Below, piece after piece: positions 1 to 9,489 of a stretch of DNA of 64,000 nt (position 1 is its first letter; each line of letters starts with the position of its first letter). The DNA comes from Rebecca billardiae RCC1528 (Eukaryota; Haptophyta). The stretch covers positions 2,604,001-2,668,000 of the forward strand of contig OZ251226.1 of assembly GCA_965240325.2 (NCBI GenBank). Reading direction: 5' to 3'. The notes beneath the pieces were generated by a model, which was not told the DNA's origin, did not search any database, and worked only from the letters and a program-made list of their open reading frames with translations. A program made the translations under genes and the position numbers.

Positions 1-2
1 AC

Positions 3-569
3 CCGACCGAGCAGGGCTCGCTCCCGGGCCGGCTGCCGTCGGCCTCGCAGCCGGCGTACGCGCCGCGCCGCGTGTCCGTGTCTGTCAACTCGCACCGCAT
101 CCTGAAGGAGCGCTCGATGTTCGAGCGCCACGTGGTGTACGTGGTGGTCGTCGCGCTCGGCGACGAGCGCTGGGAGGTCGCGCGCCGCTTCTCCGACTTC
201 CGCCGGCTGCACGACGAGCTGACGCGCTCGTTCCCGCTCTCGATGCGCGCGGCGGCCGCCCAGATCCCGCACAAGGAGGTGCTGCCGACGCTGCGCGACA
301 AGGAGCTCGAGGCGAGCCGGCGCATGCCGCACCTGCAGCAGTACGTGCAGTGGCTCATGCTCAACGACGACACGCGCCGCTCGCCGCCGCTCATGCAGTT
401 CCTCGAGGTGCAGCAGCGCGGCCACTCGGAGACGTGGCTGCAGAGCGTCGGCTCGGTCGGCGGCCAGAACGCGGCGATGCTCTCGTGGTCCGGCTCCGGG
501 GCGGGCGCGTCCAACAGCGAGTCGCCCCGCCCTGTGAGCAACGCGCGAGCGCCGGCCTTGCTGACGTGA
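3..569 (+). CDS. PX-domain protein, 3' end of gene (5' end outside window)
   Basis: The frame is open from the left edge, so this is a C-terminal part of about 188 residues ending in TGA. It contains a phox-homology (PX) fold: a beta strand with FERHVVYVVVVAL, then the motif RRFSDFRRLHDEL, which matches the PX phosphoinositide-contact signature R-R-[FY]-S-[DE]-F, then IPHKEVLPTLRD and a helical end YVQWLMLNDDTRRSPPLMQFLEV. PX domains bind membrane phosphoinositides, usually PI3P, in sorting nexins and similar trafficking proteins. After the domain there is only a Ser/Gly/Ala-rich tail of about 50 residues. The family call is secure from the motif. The full protein type (sorting nexin, kinase or other) cannot be told because the N-terminus is missing. 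Confidence 0.8.
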   Translation, partial: PTEQGSLPGRLPSASQPAYAPRRVSVSVNSHRILKERSMFERHVVYVVVVALGDERWEVARRFSDFRRLHDELTRSFPLSMRAAAAQIPHKEVLPTLRDKELEASRRMPHLQQYVQWLMLNDDTRRSPPLMQFLEVQQRGHSETWLQSVGSVGGQNAAMLSWSGSGAGASNSESPRPVSNARAPALLT

Positions 570-900
570 CCGTGTCGTGCGTGTGTCGACATGTCGAGCG
601 TCGCACGCTTTCGCGGTCTAGCTCGCGAGGACGCCGCGCCGCACCGGGCCCGAGCCCCCGACTCCAGCCGTTTGCCTCCCGCTTGGCGGGTTGCCAGTGC
701 GGGTGCGCTGCGCGGAAGGAGTTTGCAGCGGAAATCAGAAATACGCGAAATTCGGCCGGCTGGGGTTTTCATTTCACGTGACGAATATGTTTTCGCGCCT
801 GCGCGAGGAGTCCGGGAGCTGCCCGTCCGGAGACTTCGGCCGAAAGTCCACGCACCTGGCGAGCGAGGCTGCCCCTCATCAGCAAGCCGGCCACGCGCTC
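570..900. other. Intergenic / 5' leader of the uL10 gene
   Basis: This stretch lies between the PX-gene stop and the uL10 start. The uL10 reading frame stays open upstream to about position 691, but that extension is not protein-like and would destroy the signal peptide, so it is treated as leader. No TATA box or other clear signal was seen. Confidence 0.5.
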
Positions 901-1644
901 ATGGAGCTCGCGCAGAAGCTCGCAGCGCTGCTGTGCGTGGCGGTTGGGCTGCTGGTGCCCGGCGCGCACAGCTATGCGCCGGTCGTGCGGCCTGCAGCTG
1001 CGCGCGTGCCGGTCGCGCGGGGGGCGGGGGTGACGATGGCGACGGTCAGCACAAACGCAAAGAACCTGGGAGATAAGCAGGCGATCGTGGACGAGGTGAA
1101 GGGAAGGCTCGAGGGTAGCTCGCTCATCTTCACCTTCCGCGCTGACGGCATCGAGGTGAACCAGCTGCGCACTCTCCGCGACGCCATGCCCGAGGGCTGC
1201 TCGGTGAAGCTGGTGAAGAACCGGCTGCTGAAGCGCGCGATCGAGGGGGACCCAAAGTGGGACAACCTTGACGAGCTCTTGCACTACTCGAACTACTGGG
1301 CATTTGTGACTGAGGACCAGATGAAGCCGGCGATCGATGCCGTGCAGAAGTTCCTCAAGGACACGGGTCGCCTCGACAAGGACCACCCGCTCGGCAAGGA
1401 GAAGGGCGTGCGCGGCGGCATCTTTGAGGGCGAGCCGCTCGATGTCGATGGCATCGTGAAGGTGTCGAAGCTCCCGACCAAGATCGAGCTGATCCAGAAG
1501 ATCGCGATCGGCATCAACATGGTCCCGACCCGCCTCGCGCGCTCCATCGACCAGGCGGCCGACGCCACGCCGATCGCGCGCGGCATCAAGCAGGTGCCGA
1601 CCAAGGTGGGCCGTGCCGTCAAGCTCGCCAAGGCGGAGGAGTAG
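901..1644 (+). CDS. rpl10: Plastid 50S ribosomal protein L10 (uL10), nuclear-encoded precursor
   Basis: The protein has 247 residues and no intron. Residues 1-24 form a signal peptide (hydrophobic core LAALLCVAVGLLVPG, cleavage near GAHS-YAP). A short Arg/Ala-rich transit peptide follows, up to about residue 42. An aromatic residue just after the cleavage site is typical of bipartite leaders in red-lineage secondary plastids. The mature part shows uL10 features: IVDEVKGRLEGSSLIFTF near the start, then VKLVKNRLLKRAIEG (the conserved lead into rRNA binding), then a P-stalk-like helical region. uL10 anchors the bL12 stalk that recruits translation factors. The ATG at 901 is preferred because it begins exactly at the signal peptide. 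The C-terminus is longer than bacterial L10 and Lys/Ala-rich. Confidence 0.9.
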   Translation: MELAQKLAALLCVAVGLLVPGAHSYAPVVRPAAARVPVARGAGVTMATVSTNAKNLGDKQAIVDEVKGRLEGSSLIFTFRADGIEVNQLRTLRDAMPEGCSVKLVKNRLLKRAIEGDPKWDNLDELLHYSNYWAFVTEDQMKPAIDAVQKFLKDTGRLDKDHPLGKEKGVRGGIFEGEPLDVDGIVKVSKLPTKIELIQKIAIGINMVPTRLARSIDQAADATPIARGIKQVPTKVGRAVKLAKAEE

Positions 1645-2676
1645 ACGGCCGCCGCAGCCGCAGCCGCGCGCAGGTCCAGGGTGGCTGGCGCCGAATGTCG
1701 GAGGCTTCTTCGAAGCACCTGCCTGCCATATGGGGCGGAGACATGCGTCGGCGCCAAGATGACGCCGCTGTGGCTGCCCGTCTATCTGAGTTCTGACGAC
1801 CGGTCTGCCAGGGTAAGGGGCTGCACAGGCTGCGGTCTGGCCAGCCGATGCCAGATGGGCGTATGGCGACTGCCGGTGCATGGTGGCGGTGGCCCCGCCG
1901 GCGGTGACCGTGGCGCCTGCAGCTGTCTGCGGCGCGGCCCGGACTGCCCAGTGCGGGGTGTCCACGATCGCCGCACAGTTATTATGGCATGATGTTAGGT
2001 CTGTCGCACGCAGTCTAGACTTCGTAATGACCGCGACAGACGGAATCTCGGACCGCACTGAATCAGTATTTTAAAAAAAAATAAACTGGTAACTATTAGT
2101 ACGTAGTATTATGCGTATATGTTACATGATTATAATCCCGGATATCCGACTTATCATTGCGCCCGGGTCCGCGGCGCGCCGGACGGCCGCGAGCCGCCGG
2201 AGCACAGACTGAGGCTGAGACACTATAGCTATACTACTTTTTTCACTTTGTGAGCGAAGCCCGAGCTGGCTTTCCATTGGACGGATTGGTTGGTGGCTTC
2301 GCTACTTGACTCATCGACTCTCGAGGCCAAAACACTAGTCACTACAGCTTCACATCCCGCTTAAAATGCAAGTTTGGACAATAGGGCGAGGTACATTCTG
2401 ATCCATCAATGAAATGGCCTCAGCTAATCTCGTGACGAAACATTAAACAATACTGACGTACGTGAGTACGCCCGATCTCCGGGAGATATGGCCAATTCCG
2501 CCCACTGCGGGGCCATTCAAGGTGTCCCGGAGCGCCGCCGGAGCACAGACACTGCTACTCACTAGGAGCGATCGCTTTCACGCAGCAACGGCCAATTCCG
2601 CCGACCGCGGTGGCAGCAACGGGCAAGCGTCAGGCTCCGAGTGCAGCAGACCTATCTATCTATCTATCGTATCTGA

Positions 2677-2711
<35 letters not shown>

Positions 2712-2725
2712 CTCTGAGTCTCTCT

Positions 2726-2814
<89 letters not shown>

Positions 2815-3567
2815 ATTATTTCAGTTTATTTAAAATATATAATACCGTGACTAAGTTATGTACTATTGAATTTGAATCGATGGTCAATTTTAATACTCGC
2901 GGATGAGTGTCGATGAATTATCATATATATGTGTAGTAGCTAGTTGTCATAGCTATAGCTGACAATAGAGGCGTCGGTCAACCGGCGGACCCGTCCGACC
3001 GCGCCGCGACCCGGTGCATCGGACGATGACCGCTCGGCGACCGTCGGCTCGATCGACGCGGGCGACAGGCCAGTCACAGTGGCAGTGAATTATATAGTGA
3101 GTGAGTCTCCGTGTCCGGCCAGATTGCGTCGGCTGCCGTGCCGGCGTACACGTGCGCTAGCTGTCTAGTGACCCGGTGTCGGCAACTAACCGTCAGCAGT
3201 ATTGACGTACAGTCGGTCCGGGCGCGGCAAGTTAGATACGTAAACCAGTTAAGCTAGTTAACCGGCTTATTTAATTAACTACTACTGCTACTCATCATCG
3301 CCACTCGGTCACCGCCGGACTCGGCGCGCGCCGACCGGCGGAGTGAGTTCCCGGTCTGACCGTAGACTGGCGCTGGCATCATATATGCATCAATGCCAAT
3401 ATGGTGTCAGCAAAACGGCGCCGCTGCTGACACTGCCACGCATCAGTCTACTGAGATCAGAGACAGAGTCTGCGGATGTCATAACGATCAACGCTGCGGT
3501 TCAACCGCAGACATTAGACCGAACGCAGCGGCGGGCAGCAGCAGAAGGCTTGAAGCCTGGGAAATCA
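1645..3567. other. Intergenic, no gene seen
   Basis: This 1.9-kb stretch separates uL10 from the convergent DDRGK1 gene. It has lower GC, poly-A-like and A/T-rich patches near 2065-2130, and a CT microsatellite at 2676-2810. A short sequence, GCCGCCGGAGCACAGAC, occurs twice (about 2190 and 2533). Short open frames here are not protein-like. Confidence 0.6.
2676..2810. repeat. CT dinucleotide microsatellite
   Basis: An interrupted run of CT repeats with occasional GTCT and TAT interruptions. Similar CT or GA tracts occur at 20190-20228, 20412-20540 and 32971-33091. Confidence 0.95.
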
Positions 3568-4710
3568 TCATGACTCCGCCGTGCCAGCAGCCGCGGCACC
3601 CTCATCGATGTCATCATCGCCGGTGTCAACTGGGTCGACAGCTTTGCTGTTCAAGTCGATGAGCTTGTTCGATTCCGCAGCGAGCGCGGTGATCGAGACG
3701 CGCCCGCGCTTGGTGATAAACTTTGCGACCGCGTCCATCTCCTCTGTCGACACATAGATGAACTTGCCTCTGTCGTCCACGACGCCAGTGATGTACCTGC
3801 GCGCGTGTGGCGCGCCGCGAGAAGCACCCGCGCGGCCGAGCGGCTCAGCTCGCGGACGTGCCACTCGGCGCGCATCGCGCGCGCGCGCGCGCGCGCGCGC
3901 GCACCCCATCTGCTCCAGCCCCTGCACGCGGCTGATCACGTCCTGCACGCGCAGCTCAAACGCAGCCGCCAGGTCCTCCAGCACGACCACCTTGTGGTCC
4001 TTGATGTACGAGACGAAGTTGGCGAGGAGACCCTGGTCCTCCTCGCCCACCTCGGCATCGCCCGTGCCCTCGTCGTCCACCGTGATCAGGTCCTTCCACT
4101 TCTCGAACTCCTCCTGCGCCTTCTTCTCCTCCTCCGCCTTCTTGAGGGCGGCCGCCTCCTCCTTGGCCTTCCACTTGGCCTCGCGCTCCTCCTCCTGCGC
4201 GCGGCGCGGCCGGCGCGCGGCGGCGAAGGTCAGCGGGCGTACGGATCGCGCAGATCCACACGCAGGGCGACGCTCGCATACCCTCTGCTTGCGCGAATCG
4301 AGCTTGGCCTCCTCGCGCTCGCGCATCGCTTCGCGCATCTCATCGCGCTCGCGCGCCGCCTGCGCCTTCTCCGCGCGCTTGTCCACTTTCTTGAGCTCGT
4401 CCTTGGTGAGACCCTCGCGATCATCGTCATCGTCCTCATCGCCAGCCCCCGGCCCATCGCCGTCCCCAACGTCGCCACCATCGTCGTCTCGTCTGTCCTT
4501 GGCCTGCCGCATGCGGTCCATTGCGCGCTTCCCCTTCTTCTTGCCGCCCTCCTTGTCAGCCTTGTCCTTCCTCACCTTCGGCTGTGGCTTGTGCTCGTCC
4601 GCATCGGGAGGAGGCGCCTTCGACATCCGGAAGAGGAAGAACAGAGGGATCACGAGGGCCAGCAGCAGCACGCCGCCGGCCACCAAGGCCTGCATCTCGC
4701 TGGACGCCAT
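3568..4710 (-). CDS. DDRGK1: DDRGK domain-containing protein 1 (UFBP1), ER-anchored UFMylation factor
   Basis: Three exons on the minus strand, 4710-4282, 4194-3905 and 3796-3568, give 315 residues, close to the usual 314-residue length. Both introns (4195-4281 and 3797-3904) are GT-AG and multiples of three, so the unspliced frame also stays open. Residues about 8-28 are one membrane helix (ALVAGGVLLLALVIPLFFLF). A long Lys/Glu/Arg-rich coiled coil follows. The C-terminal winged-helix part contains the name-giving DDRGK in VVDDRGKFIYVSTEEM, then AVAKFITKRGRVSITALA and ESNKLIDL. In animals and plants this protein sits in the ER membrane with UFL1 and CDK5RAP3 and helps attach the ubiquitin-like modifier UFM1 to ribosomes at the ER. 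The end of the protein is acidic (DTGDDDIDEG). Confidence 0.93.
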   Translation of the reverse strand: MASSEMQALVAGGVLLLALVIPLFFLFRMSKAPPPDADEHKPQPKVRKDKADKEGGKKKGKRAMDRMRQAKDRRDDDGGDVGDGDGPGAGDEDDDDDREGLTKDELKKVDKRAEKAQAARERDEMREAMREREEAKLDSRKQRVCERRPACGSARSVRPLTFAAARRPRRAQEEEREAKWKAKEEAAALKKAEEEKKAQEEFEKWKDLITVDDEGTGDAEVGEEDQGLLANFVSYIKDHKVVVLEDLAAAFELRVQDVISRVQGLEQMGCARARARARDARRVARPRAEPLGRAGASRGAPHARRYITGVVDDRGKFIYVSTEEMDAVAKFITKRGRVSITALAAESNKLIDLNSKAVDPVDTGDDDIDEGAAAAGTAES

Positions 4711-5230
4711 CGTGGCTACTTGCCTACTTCATTCCCGGTAGCTCGCAGGCGCGGAATATGCGGCACGAGGCAAGAAGAATTCCCACTCCGGCTCCACCGA
4801 GCGGGAGCCACCAGGGAGGCTCCCCACGGCCAGGACCGCTCCAGGACTGGGTGCTACAATCATCAGTTACTTCCCCGTGAGATGATAGAGCATGCTTTGA
4901 CCACTATTCGCGGCTGGTGTGCGAGCACGCTTTTCCTATTGCCCATACGAGACTGGGGCGATCTCCGACAGTGGCGAGATCACACGCCCCGCGCTTCGTC
5001 ATCCGGCCTCCACGGCTTGTGGTCGGCTGCGCGGAGGCACGCGAAACGTAGCAGCGACTCGTTACATCGCTGACACCCCCGGTGCGGCAGCGCCGCCTCG
5101 CGCGCCCGTGTGGGCGCGCCCCGGGGCGAAACCAGCCGCCTCGAGGCCAGCCTGCGCGCATGCCACTGCCCCTTCTCTCACACAGCGCCCCCCGTGCGCA
5201 GGCCGTCCGCACCGCAGGAGTTCGCCGAGC
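4711..5230. promoter_or_regulatory. Shared upstream region of two divergent genes
   Basis: About 520 bp separate the DDRGK1 start (minus) from the start of the ATP-grasp-like gene (plus). Both promoters must lie here. The plus frame is open back to 4919, but its Arg/Pro/Ala-rich translation is not domain-like, so it is treated as leader. No recognisable core promoter element was found. Confidence 0.5.
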
Positions 5231-8200
5231 ATGCCGCGCACGGACATCATCCCGGGCGTCGAGATCCCAGAGGTGCTCGTCGGCAACCTCTACCCGAAAG
5301 ACGCGCCCGCAGACAAGAAGCTGATGAAGCAGGTGGCGCAGGAGAGCATCGTCTACGTGCTCGAGACGCGCGGCGGCGAGGGCAAGGACGCGTACGGCCA
5401 CGCGGAGGATGCGGTCGCGACTGCGAACAAGATCATTGACGCACAGATCAACTCGGTCCCGATCTTCTACAGCTGGAACAACGACGCCGAGCTCAGGAAG
5501 CTCGTGTTTGCGCCGAATGTGGTGGGTGTGGTCAAGAAGACGGGCGAGCTGCCCGCCTTCTCGCAGACCCAGCTGGACAAGCTGCTCATGGAGCTCGTGA
5601 CCTCGGGCAAGAAGGTCGGCGACGACATCTACAGCGCCGGCGTGCAGAAGCGCTTCAACACGCTGCTGGAGTCGCCGACCACCTCCGAGTACAAGCTCGC
5701 GGTGATCGAGTTCGTCGTGCCCGGCGCGAAGAACGGCGGCTCGGACAAGGGGCCCGACGGCCACCGCGTCGACTCCATCCCGATCGCGAACGGCATCGTC
5801 AAGGCCGGCGCGGCGTGCGAGCTCATCCGCTACGAGTTCGACAAGCACGACGATTTCGTCACCAAGGTCCAGGCGTACGACGCGGTGCTCGTGCGCATCA
5901 ACCCGGGCCAGCTGTCGCAGGGCACGTCCGAGGGCACGCAGGAGCGCTTCGACAAGGCGATGAACGACCTGCTCGCCGCGGGCAAGCTCGTGTGGTCCTC
6001 GCCGGGCGTGCAGACGTGCATGGGCGCCAAGGACGCGCTCGTCAAGATCGCCAACATGTCGTGCGGCCTGGTGGACACGTTCGCGTACTACGAGGCGTCC
6101 GAGCTGGAGGCGGGCTTCAAGAAGACGATGGCGTTCCAGCCGCGCGTGATCAAGCAGAACCGCGGCTCGGCCGGCGAGGGCATCTGGCTGTGCTGGCTCG
6201 AGGGCAAGGACTACTGCAAGAACTTTGGCGACGCGTCGCTGGAGGACGACGACAAGATCAAGCTGATGGAGATGAACGACAACCACGTCGAGCATCACAC
6301 CGTCAAGGAGTTCATCCAGTTCTGCGTTGGCGGTCCGGAGGCGGAGGGCGCCGGTGCGTGCGCGCCAGCGCGTGCCGAGCGTGCACACGCACCGCGCGTG
6401 CGTGCTCTCGCCGCGCTCACCTGGCCCGCCCCCCGCGCGCGCGTGCACGCTCGGCGCAGGCGAGTGGAAGTCGACGTTCCCGGGCAAGTACCTCGAGGGT
6501 GGCAAGGAGGCGGGCGGCCAGCTGGTGGACCAGCGGTTCCTGCCGCGCATCGAGGAGGGCGAGGTGCGCATGCTGATGGTCGGCCCGGTGCTGCAGATGA
6601 TGATCCACAAGAAGCCGGAGGGCGGCGGCCTCTCGGCCGTGGGCGGCAACTCGGCGTACACCTACTACAAGCCGGGCGACCCGCACTACGCCGGCCTGGA
6701 GAAGAAGTTCGTGCAGGAGGACATCCCGCAGCTGATGAAGGCGCTCGAGATCGAGAACGACCCGCTGCCCATCTTGTGGACGGGCGACTTCATCCCGATG
6801 GACGGCGCCGAGCCCGGCACCACCGAGTACGTCGTCGGCGAGTTCAACTGCTCGTGCGTCGGCATCTCCAAGTTCCAGGCGGTGTGCGGCGGCGAGAAGA
6901 CGCTCGCCGACGTGTCGGACGCCGACTACTACGACGCGTCGAAGCTGACCGACCTGATGGGCACGACCGCCATCAAGATGCTCCGCGCGAAGAAGTACCC
7001 GCGCAACAACACGCTGCTGCCGTCGCCGACCGACACCAAGTACAAGCTCGCGGTGATCGAGTTCGTCGTGCCCGGCGCGAAGAACGGCGGCTCGGACAAG
7101 GGGCCCGACGGCCACCGCGTCGACTCCATCCCGATCGCGAACGGCATCATCAAGGCCGGCGCGGCGTGCGAGCTCATCCGCTACGAGCACGACAAGCACG
7201 ACGATTTCGTCACCAAGGTCCAGGCGTACGACGCGGTGCTCGTGCGCATCAACCCGGGCCAGCTGTCGCAGGGCACGTCCGAGGGCACGCAGGAGCGCTT
7301 CGACAAGGCGATGAACGACCTGCTCGCCGCGGGCAAGCTCGTGTGGTCCTCGCCGGGCGTGCAGACGTGCATGGGCGCCAAGGACGCGCTCGTCAAGATC
7401 GCCAACATGTCGTGCGGCCTGGTGGACACGTTCGCGTACTACGAGGCGTCGGAGCTGGAGGCGGGCTTCAAGAAGACGATGGCGTTCCAGCCGCGCGTGA
7501 TCAAGCAGAACCGCGGCTCGGCCGGCGAGGGCATCTGGCTGTGCTGGCTCGAGGGCAAGGACTACTGCAAGAACTTTGGCGACGCGTCGCTGGAGGACGA
7601 CGACAAGATCAAGCTGATGGAGATGAACGACAACCACGTCGAGTACCACACGGTCAAGGAGTTCATCCAGTTCTGCGTTGGCGGTCCGGAGGCGGAGGGC
7701 GCCGGTGCGTGCGCGCCAGCGCGTGCCGAGCGTGCACACGCACCGCGCGTGCGTGCTCTCGCCGCGCTCACCTGGCCCGCCCCCCGCGCGCGCGTGCACG
7801 CTCGGCGCAGGCGAGTGGAAGTCGACGTTCCCGGGCAAGTACCTCGAGGGCGGCAAGGAGGCGGGCGGCCAGCTGGTGGACCAGCGGTTCCTGCCGCGCA
7901 TCGAGGAGGGCGAGGTGCGCATGCTGATGGTCGGCCCGGTGCTGCAGATGATGATCCACAAGAAGCCGGAGGGCGGCGGCCTCTCGGCCGTGGGCGGCAA
8001 CTCGGCGTACACCTACTACAAGCCGGGCGACCCGCACTACGCCAACCTGGAGAAGAAGTTTGTGCAGGAGGACATCCCGCAGCTGATGAAGGCGCTCGAG
8101 ATCGAGAACGACCCGCTGCCCATCTTGTGGACGGGCGACTTCATCCCGATGGACGGCGCCGAGCCCGGCACCACCGAGTACGTCGTCGGCGAGTTCAACT

Positions 8201-8358
8201 GCTCGTGCGTCGGCATCTCCAAGTTCCAGGCGGTGTGCGGCGGCGAGAAGACGCTCGCCGACGTGCCTGACGATGACTACTACGACGCGTCGGAGCTGAC
8301 CGACCTGATGGGCACGACCGCCATCAAGATGCTGGACGAGAAGAAGGCCGCAGCGTAG
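5231..8358 (+). CDS. Tandemly duplicated ATP-grasp-like protein (Cj0069/DUF6815-like)
   Basis: Three exons, 5231-6353, 6460-7704 and 7811-8358, give 971 residues. After a 143-residue N-terminal segment come two near-identical units of about 430 residues. Each unit has YDAVLVRINPGQLSQGT, a nucleotide-loop-like RVIKQNRGSAGEGIW, and a late WTGDFIPMD ... GEFNCSCVGISKF. The spacing and the N in the last motif resemble the metal and ATP site of ATP-grasp ligases. The Cj0069-type name comes from memory of that bacterial family and is not certain; substrate and product are unknown. Each unit holds the same 106-bp GTGCG...GCAG intron at the same place. The N-terminal segment (VVGVVKKTGELPAF...LLMELVTSGKKVG) loosely parallels the early part of a unit and may be a third, decayed copy. 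The ATG at 5231 fits where conserved-looking sequence begins. Confidence 0.75.
5660..8345 (+). repeat. Direct tandem repeat of 1.35 kb inside the ATP-grasp-like gene
   Basis: Unit 1 (5660-7010) and unit 2 (7011-8345) align with a constant offset of 1351 bp through coding sequence and intron. Only scattered differences were seen, for example GAGCATCACACC against GAGTACCACACG, GGTGGC against GGCGGC, and GAGTTC against GAGCAC. Introns 6354-6459 and 7705-7810 look identical by eye. Confidence 0.95.
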
Positions 8359-9489
8359 GCGCTCGCCTCAGCCACCCGTGCACTCACATCCTCCCCATCG
8401 CTGTCCTTTGGTGATCTCACCTGTGTCCTCGTGGATCTCGTGCTGCTGCTCTGCTCCGGAAGCCGGCGGCGCGAGCTGATCTGACTGTATTGCCGGAGCG
8501 CTCAGCACGCGGCGCGGGAGCCTCTCGGGCGTCAAGACGGAGCACGGCCGACCAACGTGATGCTCCCGGTCGAGCGGGCGTATGCGCAGCAGCAGTGCGC
8601 ATTCAACCTCCTGCTGCTGGCTTGTTGCCGGTGCCCTGAGTGTGGAGGGCCTACGACAGCTCGTTCCGCTGTCAGCCTGGCAGCGGCCGGGCAGGAAGCC
8701 ACCGGATGATGCGCCACGCCGCCGCACTTGCGGCGCGGCGGTGTGGCGGTATCGCCGGCGAGGATTTCTGAGCCGGCACCATCACGCTCTTTCAGACGGC
8801 TGAGGCCCACTGGCGCTGTCAATTAAGGGCCGTCTCTCGCCTGTGCTCATGAGACTGCTGATGCACGCTGCGATTAGCCGCCTCGCAGTGCAACTAAAAC
8901 TTCCCGACTACCGTACGAGTTTACACTACGGGCCGAGCTGCGTTTGAGACAGCCCTCGGGCTCGGGCTCGGCCCAAGGGGAGTCGTGCGGCTTCACAGTT
9001 CACGCCCGCAAGCCCGCTGAAGGGGAGCCGCTGAAGCCGGGCTGACGATTTACCGTATGGATGACGCGCCCGCGACTGTACGTGCTGCCCTCCGGCGGCG
9101 CCGTCGCCGACGATGCGGGTCACATGCTCACCAGCCGCCATTTCTACACTGACCCGTTTCCTAAAAATAATGAGGATACCCCCATAGGTCGTTGGAGAAG
9201 TGACGCGAACCAACAACCGGATATCATAAGACGAAAGTCGTCCACCGGCCGCCAGTCTGATCACCCGGCGGCGGAGCCCGTTATAAAGGGGATTTTTATA
9301 CGTTGCGCCCAAAAAGGCAGGCGAGATCAGTACAGTTTACTAATAAGAATAAGAGACGCACACAGCTCAGGCAGGCGAGATAGCTCCTCGAGATGTACAG
9401 CCGCACGGTTGGTGCCCCCTTGGGAGAGGGGCAACTCGCCAGGTGGCGCGAGAGGCGTGCGTCGCTGGCGTGGTGTCCGCCCGCCGCCA
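8359..9489. other. Intergenic with a possible TATA box and a dispersed repeat
   Basis: No gene was recognised in this 1.1 kb. TATAAA at 9282-9287 lies about 200 bp before the chosen start of the LRR gene. The segment 9331-9383 recurs almost exactly at 29890-29938, just outside the giant element. The LRR-gene frame is open back to 9061, but that part reads through this repeat and is not taken as coding. Confidence 0.5.

Noticed and set aside
769-2058. Long open frame on the minus strand opposite uL10
   Set aside because: It is the complement of the uL10 gene in very GC-rich DNA; the translation is His/Arg/Leu-rich and matches no domain.
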